From Alkalihalobacillus sp. FSL W8-0930 (lineage in GTDB: Bacteria; Bacillota; Bacilli; Bacillales; Bacillaceae_D): a DNA stretch of 64,000 nt. The notes under the pieces are model-generated. The model made no database searches and was not told the DNA's origin. It saw only the letters and a program-made list of their open reading frames with translations. Positions 27,923-36,796 of the stretch are shown one piece after another; positions within the stretch are counted from its first letter, which is position 1; the number at the start of each line of letters is the position of its first letter. Position numbers and translations under genes: made by a program. The DNA is taken from the NCBI GenBank assembly GCA_037965595.1, contig CP150183.1:3162001-3226000 (forward strand), given 5' to 3'.

Positions 27923-29544
27923 CTCCAGATGGTTGTACGATTCACATTAAGTCGTTTAGCCGTTTTAGATTGATTAAATCCTTCCTCTTTTAACACTCGT
28001 TGAATGATTTCACTTTCCATTTCATCAAGCGTTTTACTTAGATCTAAACAAATAACGCCATCATGTTCATGGTTTAGCTGTTTCACCTCAAGATGAATAT
28101 GCGAAGCTTGTGCTTGTTCAACTTCCTGAAAAATAAGGTCTCTGAATGATACAAGTGAGTGCCTTTGAGATAGCTCTTGCATTTCAGCTGCTGTATTTTT
28201 CAATCCTATGACTTGTTTGCCAAATCGGCTGTTGGCCCGAGAAATAAACGTACGGATAAAGCTAGGGTCTTGTTCAAGCCTCGCAGTCAGTGACGGCAAT
28301 TCTAAGATTCTGTCTCTAAACCATTCCTTCTTCACATGATCATCACAAAAGAAAATAACTGGCCCCTTATACCTTGTTGCAGCATCTATCCATTCTTTTT
28401 GCTTCGACTCAGGCAATGTATGAAGATGCGACAAAAATAGTGGCATCTGTGTCTGAAATAACTCGCCCATTTCAACCTGTTTTCGCAAGTCACACTCCAA
28501 CGCCCATCGGTTCGCTAAAATAGCTTCTGTAACACAGCGTTCGCCAGACCCTTCTTCTGCCAGAATAAGAATTGGCTCTTTACTCTCAACCAGTTGGTCA
28601 AATCGATTCACCAATTCTGATTTTGTCCCTAGAACTAACGGGAGGGTAAGTCCATCTGTTTGAAACTGACTACAGAAGCTCGGAATCACTTGTTCGATTT
28701 CCCGAATGTAGATGATGAAGTAACCTTTTTTCCCTAATGGTTGTACTTTTAATTGATAAGGTTTCTCCTCGTCATATAACGTAAGAGTCACTTCATTTGA
28801 AGGCATTTTATTCTCTAACTGCTCAAATAATTGTTTTACTAAATGACTCACATCTACTTGGTGTTCGAGCCATTTTAAAGAGTTATTTTTAAAGCGTATT
28901 TCCTTGTCTCTTACCACTAAAAAGGATTCATCCATTTCTGTAGCTAACGCCTTGAACAATTCCTTCTCTTCATCATGAAAAAGATGCACTTGGCGAATGG
29001 TCTCAGCCTGTTCAAATGCTTGCTTAACGGATTCAACCCCCGATGTGATTAAAATCCCTTCCACGCCATAACGCTGTGCAAAATCGTTTGTAACTGTGTC
29101 TCCTATAATGATCCTACGTCCTGAGGCTTTAGCTTTGATGACGGCCGGTTCAGCTTCAGCGGCAGAATGAATGGACGTAATGGGAACTTCTATTCCAAGC
29201 AACTGAGAAATTTCGTTAAAATCACTTGAAATGTTCTCAAAGGCAATGATCTCAGCTTCTTCCTTATCATCCTGAATTAATAACAATGTTCTTAAGATGT
29301 CATAGCCTGAGATTGGAATTTCAACGACCTGCTTATCTGTATGAGCTTTAATGACATTAGCTGTTCCTCCACGACTAATATAGAGATCTGTTTTGTCATC
29401 TACCTTCTGGATAATTGGAATAGCTTCTTGAAGATCAGCAAGGTACACATTATATGTGAAAGGCTGTTGTTTTTGGATCACGCGTTTGACTGTTTTTTGA
29501 AGTCCTTCGTAAGGCGCGATAACGGTTATATGCATGTTTTTCAT
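27910..29544 (-). CDS. PrpR-N domain regulator with degenerate AAA+ module and Fis-type HTH
   Basis: 544 residues. PrpR_N sensor (1-180: MHITVIAPYEGLQK, DLYISRGGTANVIK), a PAS-like linker (about 185-280), a region laid out like a sigma-54 activator AAA+ domain (about 305-470), and a C-terminal Fis HTH (FNQSKTAKRLNVNRTTIWRK). The Walker A equivalent reads ILAEEGSGERCVTEAI, without the GxxGxGK lysine, and no GAFTGA loop is visible. It therefore probably acts with housekeeping RNA polymerase, like TyrR, not sigma-54. It sits upstream of the permease-kinase-PdxA2 operon and likely regulates it. ATG 29544 follows GGGGG; a TTG at 29553 is the alternative. Confidence 0.8.
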   Translation of the reverse strand: MKNMHITVIAPYEGLQKTVKRVIQKQQPFTYNVYLADLQEAIPIIQKVDDKTDLYISRGGTANVIKAHTDKQVVEIPISGYDILRTLLLIQDDKEEAEIIAFENISSDFNEISQLLGIEVPITSIHSAAEAEPAVIKAKASGRRIIIGDTVTNDFAQRYGVEGILITSGVESVKQAFEQAETIRQVHLFHDEEKELFKALATEMDESFLVVRDKEIRFKNNSLKWLEHQVDVSHLVKQLFEQLENKMPSNEVTLTLYDEEKPYQLKVQPLGKKGYFIIYIREIEQVIPSFCSQFQTDGLTLPLVLGTKSELVNRFDQLVESKEPILILAEEGSGERCVTEAILANRWALECDLRKQVEMGELFQTQMPLFLSHLHTLPESKQKEWIDAATRYKGPVIFFCDDHVKKEWFRDRILELPSLTARLEQDPSFIRTFISRANSRFGKQVIGLKNTAAEMQELSQRHSLVSFRDLIFQEVEQAQASHIHLEVKQLNHEHDGVICLDLSKTLDEMESEIIQRVLKEEGFNQSKTAKRLNVNRTTIWRKLK

Positions 29545-29604
29545 CTTTATCAACCCCCATTCTTCTTAGTATAGCGAATTCATCGGTAAAGTACGAGAAT
29601 GTAT

Positions 29605-29642
29605 AAAAGGCGAAACAGGTTTCACCTCGCCTGTTTCGCCTT
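29605..29642 (-). terminator. Terminator of the yhgE gene
   Basis: AAGGCGAAACAGG (29607-29619) and CCTGTTTCGCCTT (29630-29642) form a perfect 13-bp stem, followed on the minus strand by TTTTAT. It lies five bases beyond the stop at 29647. Confidence 0.9.
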
Positions 29643-29646
29643 AATG

Positions 29647-32319
29647 TTATTGAATCATTCCACTTGCCTTAGATTTCTCTGCTGTGGCTTGGATTCGGTT
29701 GTGTAATGGTTTTTTGAGTAATAGTCCAAACGCAATGGCGATGATCCAGAACAGGAACAGAACGCCAATGTTTGTCCAAACGATAGATGGCACAATTCCA
29801 CCTACTGCTTCTCTTAACAATCCAGCTGCATACGTAAATGGCAGGAACGGGTTTATCATTTGGAAAAATGGTGGGGCCACTTGAATTGGGAAGGTTCCTC
29901 CTCCACCTGATAGCTGCAAGACCATTAGAATGATACCGAGCGCCTTACCAATATTTCCGAATACAGAAACAAGCGTATACACAATTGTCATAAACACCTG
30001 ACTGATCAAAATACCAAACAGGACGTAAAGAAACTTATTATCCACATACGCACCAAGGATAAAGATATTTCCTAGTGTCACAATTAACCCTTGCCCAACA
30101 CCCACTACAAGGAACGTAACCAGGCGACCGAAATACACATGGACAAAATTAAATCGTTTTTCTGGGTCTTCTACGTCGGCTCTCAACAGGTTTGCCAATA
30201 GCAATGCTCCAACCCATAAAGCAAGCGATGTATAGAATGGCGAGCTTGCTGATCCGTAGTTCGGAATTGGAAATTTACGGTCTTCGTTTAGTATGACCGG
30301 ATCTGCAAAGAACTCACTCTCTGCTTGTACATCGTTCTTTAATAACTCTATGATTTCTCCTAAATCATAGTCTTCATCAAAATCACGTATCCGATCTGCC
30401 GCATCCTTCACCGCTTCCTCCATGTCAGGAAGTTGATTCCGGACGACGTCAGCGATCTTATGGACAGATTCTTCTGCTTCTGGCAAACGGTTTTGGACGA
30501 GATCTGATAGCTTACGAATCTGATCCTCCGCTCCAGGCAAGTCATTTCGAACAAAATCCGCCGCACGATGAATTTGATCCTCCACATTGCCTAGATCATT
30601 TTGCACAAAGTCACTTGCTCGATTAATAACATCGATAGCTCGTGGCAGTTCCTCGTTGATCGCTTGTGCCACTTCATGCACACGCGCACCAATTTCAGGC
30701 ATCGCCGCACGAATTTGCTGGAGCTCCTCTTGACCATAATCCGCTATGCCAGCTGCATCATTTAAGATTCCTTCTACGTTTGGCAGCATTTCTGTTGCTT
30801 CTGTTAGGTTATCGGATGCGGTTTGTGCTGTTTCGCGGATTTGACCAAGCGCTGAATTAATCGTGTCGGCTCCACCTGATTCAAAACGAGAACGAGCGGC
30901 TGAACTGCGTTCGTTTGCTGCGTTTGCTCGTTGGTCCAGTTCATTTAATACATCCTCGGCTGGCTGTTCTCCATTTTCAAGTGCGCTTTGCACACGCTGC
31001 ACGGATTCTTGTGTAGAAACCAGCTCCGTTCGTAGAGACTGCAGCTGACCAATTTGATCCGCTAATGGACTTCCTGGTAAAAATTCCTCAAGCTCTTGAT
31101 ACAGGTTAATCGTTTGATCAAGCATTGAGATGGCAGAGGAAATACGATCATTCAAGTTTGCTGCGCTTTGAATTGCTTCTTCTGATGGCTCAGCCTCGCG
31201 TAATGCGCCTGTAAGCTGAGCGGCTGCAGAGGTTGTTTGCTCCACTAGACGCAGGTTTTGTTCAATAGCAGGTGCAATCGCTGCAAACGCCTCATCATTT
31301 TCATCTAAAAAGGTCTGGAAGCGATTCACATATCCTAAGCCTTGATCAGCCACATCTTCTACAATCGGCAAGGCAGCCTGTGCCCGTGCGATCACATCCT
31401 GTGCTTTTTCAACCTGTTCAAGCGCTGTATCTAGCTCTGTCGCAATCTCATCAAAGCGGCTATCCACTTCTTGAACAGCATTGGCTGCCTGCTGAATCTC
31501 AGGTATGCGTTCCTGAAGCTCAAGTACGCGGTCCCCAGCTTGTCTGATTTCTGGGAAACGTTCCTCCAGTTCTAAAATCTGATCGCCTGCTTCATTAATC
31601 TCAGGTATCCGCTTCTCAAGATCTACAATTTTTTGACCCTGCTCTCGAATTTCTGGAAGAGCTTCTTCAAGTCGTAACGCCTGATCACCTAATTCGCTGA
31701 TCTCAGGTAGTCGATTTTCTAATTCAAAAATTTGATTCTCTATATTTCGAATCGTTGGCAGCTCTTGTTCAAGCTGTACGCCAATCTCGTTAAATTCATC
31801 GAATATCGCTTCTGTCGCTGTCTGAACGAAATTTTCATTGATGTCTTCGACGATCGTTGAAGCTCCTGCTGATGTCATCTTTGGTGCAATTGCATTAATT
31901 TTTTCATTTACACTATAATCAAGCTCCGGTTTTTCCGGCGAGTCAGTCAGAACACTACTAATTTTCTCAGAGAAGTCAGACGGGATGTGGATGCTTGCAT
32001 AATAATCCCCGTGAATCACACCTCGTTCGGCTTCCTCTTTAGAGACAAATGTCCATCCCAATTTATCATTGTCGGCTAATTGATCAACGAGTTCTTCTCC
32101 CACATTAAAGGGTTCTCCGCGGACCTCAGCACCTTCATCCTCATTTGTAACAGCAATAGCGAGTTCAGATGTATTGCCATAAGGATCCCACGTTGCCTTT
32201 AAGTTAAACCATGCATATAAAGAAGGTAGTATCATTAATCCAATAAGTAAAAGCATAACAATTGGAGTTCCCTTAATGTTTCTCCAGTCCTGTTTGATCA
32301 CTTCTAAGATGCGTTTCAT
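29647..32319 (-). CDS. yhgE: YhgE/Pip-family membrane protein
   Basis: About 890 residues. A first membrane span (GTPIVMLLLIGLMILPSLYAWF), a YhgE/Pip extracellular domain with WTFVSKEEAERGVIHGDYYASI, a long helical stalk (about 190-680), and a C-terminal block of five or six membrane spans (SLALWVGALLLANLL onward). The stalk carries two blocks of 18-residue repeats, described under findings. Family members include phage-infection protein Pip and EsaA-type proteins linked to type VII secretion; the role here is unknown. AAAGGAT stands before the ATG at 32319; the upstream frame lacks a ribosome site. Confidence 0.88.
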   Translation of the reverse strand: MKRILEVIKQDWRNIKGTPIVMLLLIGLMILPSLYAWFNLKATWDPYGNTSELAIAVTNEDEGAEVRGEPFNVGEELVDQLADNDKLGWTFVSKEEAERGVIHGDYYASIHIPSDFSEKISSVLTDSPEKPELDYSVNEKINAIAPKMTSAGASTIVEDINENFVQTATEAIFDEFNEIGVQLEQELPTIRNIENQIFELENRLPEISELGDQALRLEEALPEIREQGQKIVDLEKRIPEINEAGDQILELEERFPEIRQAGDRVLELQERIPEIQQAANAVQEVDSRFDEIATELDTALEQVEKAQDVIARAQAALPIVEDVADQGLGYVNRFQTFLDENDEAFAAIAPAIEQNLRLVEQTTSAAAQLTGALREAEPSEEAIQSAANLNDRISSAISMLDQTINLYQELEEFLPGSPLADQIGQLQSLRTELVSTQESVQRVQSALENGEQPAEDVLNELDQRANAANERSSAARSRFESGGADTINSALGQIRETAQTASDNLTEATEMLPNVEGILNDAAGIADYGQEELQQIRAAMPEIGARVHEVAQAINEELPRAIDVINRASDFVQNDLGNVEDQIHRAADFVRNDLPGAEDQIRKLSDLVQNRLPEAEESVHKIADVVRNQLPDMEEAVKDAADRIRDFDEDYDLGEIIELLKNDVQAESEFFADPVILNEDRKFPIPNYGSASSPFYTSLALWVGALLLANLLRADVEDPEKRFNFVHVYFGRLVTFLVVGVGQGLIVTLGNIFILGAYVDNKFLYVLFGILISQVFMTIVYTLVSVFGNIGKALGIILMVLQLSGGGGTFPIQVAPPFFQMINPFLPFTYAAGLLREAVGGIVPSIVWTNIGVLFLFWIIAIAFGLLLKKPLHNRIQATAEKSKASGMIQ

Positions 32320-32354
32320 ACAAGCATTATCCTTTCTTATGTAAGCGAACAATA

Positions 32355-32389
32355 TAAAAAACAGCGCCCAGGATCCTGGCCTTGACGCT
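32355..32389 (-). terminator. Terminator between the small DUF2642-like genes and yhgE
   Basis: On the minus strand AGCG...CCAGGATCCTGG...CGCT forms an interrupted stem followed by GTTTTTT. It should end transcripts from 32486-32965 and leaves yhgE its own promoter or read-through. Confidence 0.65.
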
Positions 32390-32485
32390 ATTCATAAATA
32401 GTATACGACACTTCTTCCCGCTTACTCATAAAGGGGATTATACCACATGGATACGAGAAGGGAATCCCTTAAAAATTACATATTT

Positions 32486-32686
32486 TTACGGAAATCGTAC
32501 ATAATTAATGCCATCTATAAAGACATATTGATCTGATCCTGTGTCATAGCCATCTGTCACATTGATCACCACGAGCTCAGGTGTAACGCGCTCAATAAAT
32601 CCGACGATAAAGTTTGTATCTGTTGCAATTTCCACTCGAGAATCAAGCCTGTTAGCAAGTTCTTGATAAAAATAAGGCTTATACAC
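32486..32686 (-). CDS. Small DUF2642-like protein
   Basis: 66 residues: LANRLDSRVEIATDTNFIVG then VTPELVVINVTDG and YVFIDGINYVRFP. The beta-strand pattern (a short domain with VEI-type strand, turn, VV-strand, YV-end) resembles the DUF2642/YuzF group of Bacillus, some members of which are spore-associated. GTG start at 32686 with GAGGAGG at 8 nt. It follows a related gene at 32711-32965 by 24 bp. Function unknown. Confidence 0.6.
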   Translation of the reverse strand: MYKPYFYQELANRLDSRVEIATDTNFIVGFIERVTPELVVINVTDGYDTGSDQYVFIDGINYVRFP

Positions 32687-32710
32687 TAAATTAACCTCCT
32701 CTCTACCGTT

Positions 32711-32965
32711 TTACGTACGGATTGATTCAACTTTAGCGATTCGAACAAAAATCTCTGTATCCAACGCATCCATTAGAACCACATAATCTTTTTTCACACT
32801 GACAACACGACCAGATACATATCCAAATGTTGTAAGAACTTCTACGTCCGCTCCTACTAGTAAGGTTAGTAACCTTTTTCTAGTGGTTGTTTTATCGATG
32901 GACGATGGCCAAAGCAGGATGATGAAGAATGTTTTAAGCAAGAACCACATACGGATAAAAAACAT
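32711..32965 (-). CDS. Small DUF2642-like protein with N-terminal hydrophobic segment
   Basis: 84 residues. MFFIRMWFLLKTFFIILLWP at the N terminus could be a membrane anchor. The C-terminal part (LLVGADVEVLTTFGYVSG, VKKDYVVLMDALD, IFVRIAKVESI) is the same kind of small beta domain as the neighbour at 32486. AAAGGAGGGAG stands 4 nt before the ATG at 32965; a longer frame to 33067 has no such site. Divergent from a glycosyltransferase gene. Function unknown. Confidence 0.6.
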   Translation of the reverse strand: MFFIRMWFLLKTFFIILLWPSSIDKTTTRKRLLTLLVGADVEVLTTFGYVSGRVVSVKKDYVVLMDALDTEIFVRIAKVESIRT

Positions 32966-33084
32966 GCTCTCCCTCCTTTCACAATCTTCTTTAGTAGATG
33001 TAAAAGAAGAGAATTTGCTTGTTTCATTGTCCTTGTGGTTCCAAAATTCCATGCTCGCCTGCTTCATATAAGGAGGTCTCTTAT

Positions 33085-34317
33085 TTGGATCAATTGTTAA
33101 TACTCATTATCTACCGCCCTCCCTTTCATACAGTGTTAGCAACCCTTACTTCCATTCGTGCGCTTTCTAATCAACAACAGTCAATTTGGCTGATCCATAC
33201 TTCACCAGAAAAGATTCCCTCTCTTCCACATGATGTTCATCTTCTAAAAGTGAAACCGAAGAATCTGGGGCAACAAGTGAATGAACTTCTTCACTCTCAA
33301 CACCCAACTCATTCTGCATTGATTCTTTACTCAGGTGCACACGCTTCAAACTATGAAGTCTCCACAGTCATGGTTAGCGGTAACGAGGAGCAAGTCTGGC
33401 TTCAAAAACAAGCATGGACTCGTTCTCCTTTTCCCGAAACTCGTTATCTCCCATTCAAAGAGGCATTTCTTGCGTATTGGCTGAATCATTTACCGAAGGA
33501 CATTTCCTTTCACCCTTTAACCAGACTGCCTCCAAATCGATTGCCTACCACAGAGCGAGCAAAGCAGGCGTTTTTGGCAGCATATGAACGTCCTAGGGAC
33601 CAACTCACTTGTCCAGTGACCGTACTTATGGCTCATTATAATCATGCAGATACAGTGGATGCGGCCATCGCGTCGTGCCTTGTGGGAAGATTTGTTCCGA
33701 AGCAAATCATCGTTATTGATGATGCATCAACAGATTCCTCAAGAGAACACCTTGAAGCATGGAAGCACCCAGCCCTTCAGATTCACTTTTTAAAACAAAA
33801 TGGCGGTAAGGCTTGTGCCTTAAATGAAGGATTAACTCAAATTCGTACGCCGTTCATCTTAGAGCTTGATCCTGATGATTGGCTCGACCCTGATGCGTTT
33901 ACAAAAATAAGTGAGAGCCTTGTAGCTTGGCCTGAGGATTCACCCCTTCTCTATGGAAACTTCAGAAGATGGAACAGCACCAGCCATGAACTTCAGTACA
34001 AAGACATCGCCAAAGGCAAACCGATTGAGTCAAAGGCAGAGCTATTGACCTATCGACACCCGCTTGGTCCACGGTTATATCGCACAGCCTCCTTAAAAAA
34101 GATAGGCGGATTTCCGGAACTCACATACGAGGATGGACGATTATACGAGGATGTAGCGGTTTTGTATAGGCTCCTTGAGGTTGGCCCCTTTCATTATGTA
34201 GACCAGACTTTCTACAATGTTCGGAACCACCCAGATAGCATCACGCAAAAAAACCATGCCAAGTGGGATGGTTTCTTAAAGCATTTAGAAAATCTAGATC
34301 AAGATAAAAGTGAATGA
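33085..34317 (+). CDS. Glycosyltransferase family 2 protein with extra N-terminal half
   Basis: 410 residues. The C-terminal half (about 175-400) is a GT-A transferase: CPVTVLMAHYNHADTVDAAI, IIVIDDASTDSSREHL, NGGKACALNEGL and the metal-binding LELDPDDWLD. The N-terminal 170 residues start LLILIIYRPPFHTVLATLTS, which looks like a second, degenerate GT-A start. TTG at 33085 has AAGGAGG upstream. It opens a glycan cluster; length and type recall B. subtilis CgeD, a spore-crust glycosylation protein, but this is not established. Its 3' end overlaps the convergent gene by 19 bp. Confidence 0.8.
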   Translation: MDQLLILIIYRPPFHTVLATLTSIRALSNQQQSIWLIHTSPEKIPSLPHDVHLLKVKPKNLGQQVNELLHSQHPTHSALILYSGAHASNYEVSTVMVSGNEEQVWLQKQAWTRSPFPETRYLPFKEAFLAYWLNHLPKDISFHPLTRLPPNRLPTTERAKQAFLAAYERPRDQLTCPVTVLMAHYNHADTVDAAIASCLVGRFVPKQIIVIDDASTDSSREHLEAWKHPALQIHFLKQNGGKACALNEGLTQIRTPFILELDPDDWLDPDAFTKISESLVAWPEDSPLLYGNFRRWNSTSHELQYKDIAKGKPIESKAELLTYRHPLGPRLYRTASLKKIGGFPELTYEDGRLYEDVAVLYRLLEVGPFHYVDQTFYNVRNHPDSITQKNHAKWDGFLKHLENLDQDKSE

Positions 34318-35486
34318 TATAACGACACTAACTGGCTCTCCATATGACCCCAGCTATATCGTTCCTCCATAATTCTTCTTCCGTTTCTCCCCGCTCTTAG
34401 AATAAGAGAGCGATCTTCGTTCAGTTTCTGGAGCAGTGCTGCATAATCTGTAGCACTCGCCTCTTTTGCATCCATAACAAAGCCACAGTCATGTTCCTGA
34501 ATAAATTCTTTCATTTGCACACATCGATTGACAATAGGTGGGATGCCACGTTCAAAATAACTGAATAGCTTGTTAGGTAACGAATACTCACGATTAAGTG
34601 ATGTAGACACATCCACATCAATCCATCCAACATCAACTGTATCAAGGACGGCTGGAAGCTCATCATACGGAACCCAGCCGCTCCAGCTCATACGCTCTGA
34701 GTCCATTTGACCAGACGGGCCACCAATGACTTTAATGTGAAGATCCCAAACACGCGTTAACCGATGAATCTCATAAAGCTTTTCCATACTGCCTTTATGC
34801 TGATTCATTGCTCCTACATAACCTAACACTAAAGGTGCCCCAGTCGAATCCCCCTCCTGCCAAGGAGAAAGCGGAGGTGCATTGTATAAAACAAGTGTCC
34901 GAACATTTGAACACAAGCGTTGGATTTCTAACTCGATCTTTGGCGAAACCGTAATAACCGCATCAACCGTTTGAAACATTTCTCTTAAAAGCTGTTTGAG
35001 CTGTTGATGCCTCAGTCGACTGATGGAGCGATCGCGTGGGTCCAAATCTAGCTCATGGCTGTCATAGATGATGCGGCAGTGTTTCTCTTGCTCTTTCAAT
35101 TTGCGTTTAATCATAATTGCCTCATAACACGAACTTAATTCGTGCGCATGATAGATATCAGCACATTCCCGCGCACCAAGCTCTCTAAGCTTTGAAGAAA
35201 ATGGATCCACTTGACCTGTTTGAAGGTAATGAAGCTGATGAGCTATGGGCTTAGCAACCGGCTCCTGCTCATACGTAACAAATCGAACGCCTTCATAGAC
35301 AAAGAATGTTTCTAAAAATGTATCCTCTAGCCATTTTCCACTAGGCTCAAACAAATACCCTTGCTTTCTCGGTACAATAAGTGCGACCTCAAACCCATTT
35401 CGCACCAGGCTTTTCGCCTCTTTATAAAAGATTCTTGCGTCCAAAAACGGATGCTCCGACACTAGAAAGCAGACCTTTCCCCTCAA
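34299..35486 (-). CDS. Glycosyltransferase family 4 protein
   Basis: 395 residues of GT-B type. The N-terminal half contains HELSSCYEAIMIKRKL and IIYDSHELDLDPRDRS; the C-terminal nucleotide-sugar domain contains APLVLGYVGAMNQHKGSMEK, WVPYDELPAVLDTVD and SLPNKLFSYFERGIPPIV. It transfers a sugar from a nucleotide donor to a surface glycan. TTG start at 35486 follows GAGGAGG at 10 nt. The protein is homologous to the one at 38423-39655 (shared DARIF/DTRIFQKEAKSL and SLPNK/ALPNKFFSY patterns), so the cluster has duplicated paralogues. Confidence 0.85.
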   Translation of the reverse strand: MRGKVCFLVSEHPFLDARIFYKEAKSLVRNGFEVALIVPRKQGYLFEPSGKWLEDTFLETFFVYEGVRFVTYEQEPVAKPIAHQLHYLQTGQVDPFSSKLRELGARECADIYHAHELSSCYEAIMIKRKLKEQEKHCRIIYDSHELDLDPRDRSISRLRHQQLKQLLREMFQTVDAVITVSPKIELEIQRLCSNVRTLVLYNAPPLSPWQEGDSTGAPLVLGYVGAMNQHKGSMEKLYEIHRLTRVWDLHIKVIGGPSGQMDSERMSWSGWVPYDELPAVLDTVDVGWIDVDVSTSLNREYSLPNKLFSYFERGIPPIVNRCVQMKEFIQEHDCGFVMDAKEASATDYAALLQKLNEDRSLILRAGRNGRRIMEERYSWGHMESQLVSLYHSLLS

Positions 35487-35616
35487 TTACAACCATCCTC
35501 CTCTAACTTCCTACCCAAGACCCCGAGCAAACGTCGTGGCATGAACAAGCTAGATACATATTATTTATTATCGAATGATAAGTAGAGAAAAATGGTGCGT
35601 TCGATAGGAGGATAAT

Positions 35617-36729
35617 ATGAAAATACTCACTGTCATCGGGGCACGGCCCCAGTTTGTAAAGGCATGTATGCTATCGATTTGCTTTCAGAATGATCCTGAT
35701 ATGAATGAAATTGTTGTTCATACGGGACAGCATTATGATGCCAACATGTCTGATATCTTTTTTGATCAGCTTCAAATGCAAAAACCGCAATACCATCTTG
35801 GTGTTGGCTCAGGAACACACGCGGAACAAACGGGAGCCATGCTTGTTAAGATTGAAGCCATCATACTCAAAGAAAAGCCTGATGCCGTGCTCGTATATGG
35901 CGATACAAATTCCACACTAGCTGCAAGTCTGGCTGCTTCAAAGCTACACATCCCCATCATACATGTGGAAGCTGGCCTTAGAAGCTTTAACAGGCGGATG
36001 CCCGAGGAAATCAATCGGCTTCTAACCGATCATCTCTCTACATTACTCTTTTGCCCATCGCAGGAAGCTGCTGATCAGCTTACGAAAGAAGGCATTCAAA
36101 AAGGCGTTTACACGACAGGCGACATCATGTATGATGCCGTTCTTCACCACCGGTATGAAGCCAATAAACAATCCACAATTCTACTTAAACGAGGACTTAT
36201 ACCGAAGAAATATTATGTTGCGACCATTCATCGAGCGGAAAATACAGACTCACCCCAAAAGCTCACGGCCATTATGAATGCTTTTGCACAGGTAGACCTG
36301 CCAGTTATCTTACCTCTTCACCCAAGAACAAAAAAAATGCTAACGGAGCTTAAACTGGCTAAAGCGAAAAATATTCACCTGATTGATCCCCTGCATTATT
36401 TTGATATGCTTTCTCTTATGAGTCAGGCTAAAGCGATTTTGACCGATTCTGGCGGGATTCAAAAAGAAGCGTATATGCTTAAAGTCCCGTGTGTGACATT
36501 ACGAGATGAAACAGAATGGACTGATACTGTTCGAACGGGCTGGAATCAGCTTGTTGATGCAAGCGACGAAAAAGCCATGATTCAAGCAGTGAAGCAAGTG
36601 ACGGTTCCTCCCACTCACCCACCACTATTTGGGGACGGGCAATCAGCCAAGCAGATGTGTGAGCTTATTAAGAAGCATTTAAATAACTCAATAACTAAAA
36701 ATAGAGGCGGGGACATAACATTAATGTAG
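35617..36729 (+). CDS. mnaA: UDP-N-acetylglucosamine 2-epimerase (non-hydrolysing)
   Basis: 370 residues: ILTVIGARPQFVKACM, VHTGQHYDANMSDIFF, VYGDTNSTLAASLAA, HVEAGLRSFNRRMPEE, and ILTDSGGIQKEAY. It interconverts UDP-GlcNAc and UDP-ManNAc for surface polysaccharide. ATG follows AGGAGGATAAT. The last eight or so residues (RGGDITLM) and the stop codon come from repeat element A3, which has landed at the 3' end; the catalytic domains are complete, so activity is probably kept. Confidence 0.92.
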   Translation: MKILTVIGARPQFVKACMLSICFQNDPDMNEIVVHTGQHYDANMSDIFFDQLQMQKPQYHLGVGSGTHAEQTGAMLVKIEAIILKEKPDAVLVYGDTNSTLAASLAASKLHIPIIHVEAGLRSFNRRMPEEINRLLTDHLSTLLFCPSQEAADQLTKEGIQKGVYTTGDIMYDAVLHHRYEANKQSTILLKRGLIPKKYYVATIHRAENTDSPQKLTAIMNAFAQVDLPVILPLHPRTKKMLTELKLAKAKNIHLIDPLHYFDMLSLMSQAKAILTDSGGIQKEAYMLKVPCVTLRDETEWTDTVRTGWNQLVDASDEKAMIQAVKQVTVPPTHPPLFGDGQSAKQMCELIKKHLNNSITKNRGGDITLM

Positions 36730-36796
36730 CGAGTAAAACACGAACATAGCACCAAATCCGCTACAGGAGAATCCCTCGCTTTCCACGGGAACGGCC
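36712..36796 (+). repeat. Repeat element A, copy 3, left half (interrupted)
   Basis: From GACATAAC (36712) through CGCTTTCCACGGGAACGGCC this matches the first third of copies 1 and 2. It stops at the IS end (36797). It overlaps the 3' end of mnaA. The missing right half is not found on the other side of the IS. Confidence 0.85.

Noticed and set aside
27910-29544. Sigma-54 enhancer-binding protein call
   Set aside because: Domain layout fits, but Walker A and GAFTGA motifs are missing, so a sigma-54 role is not supported.
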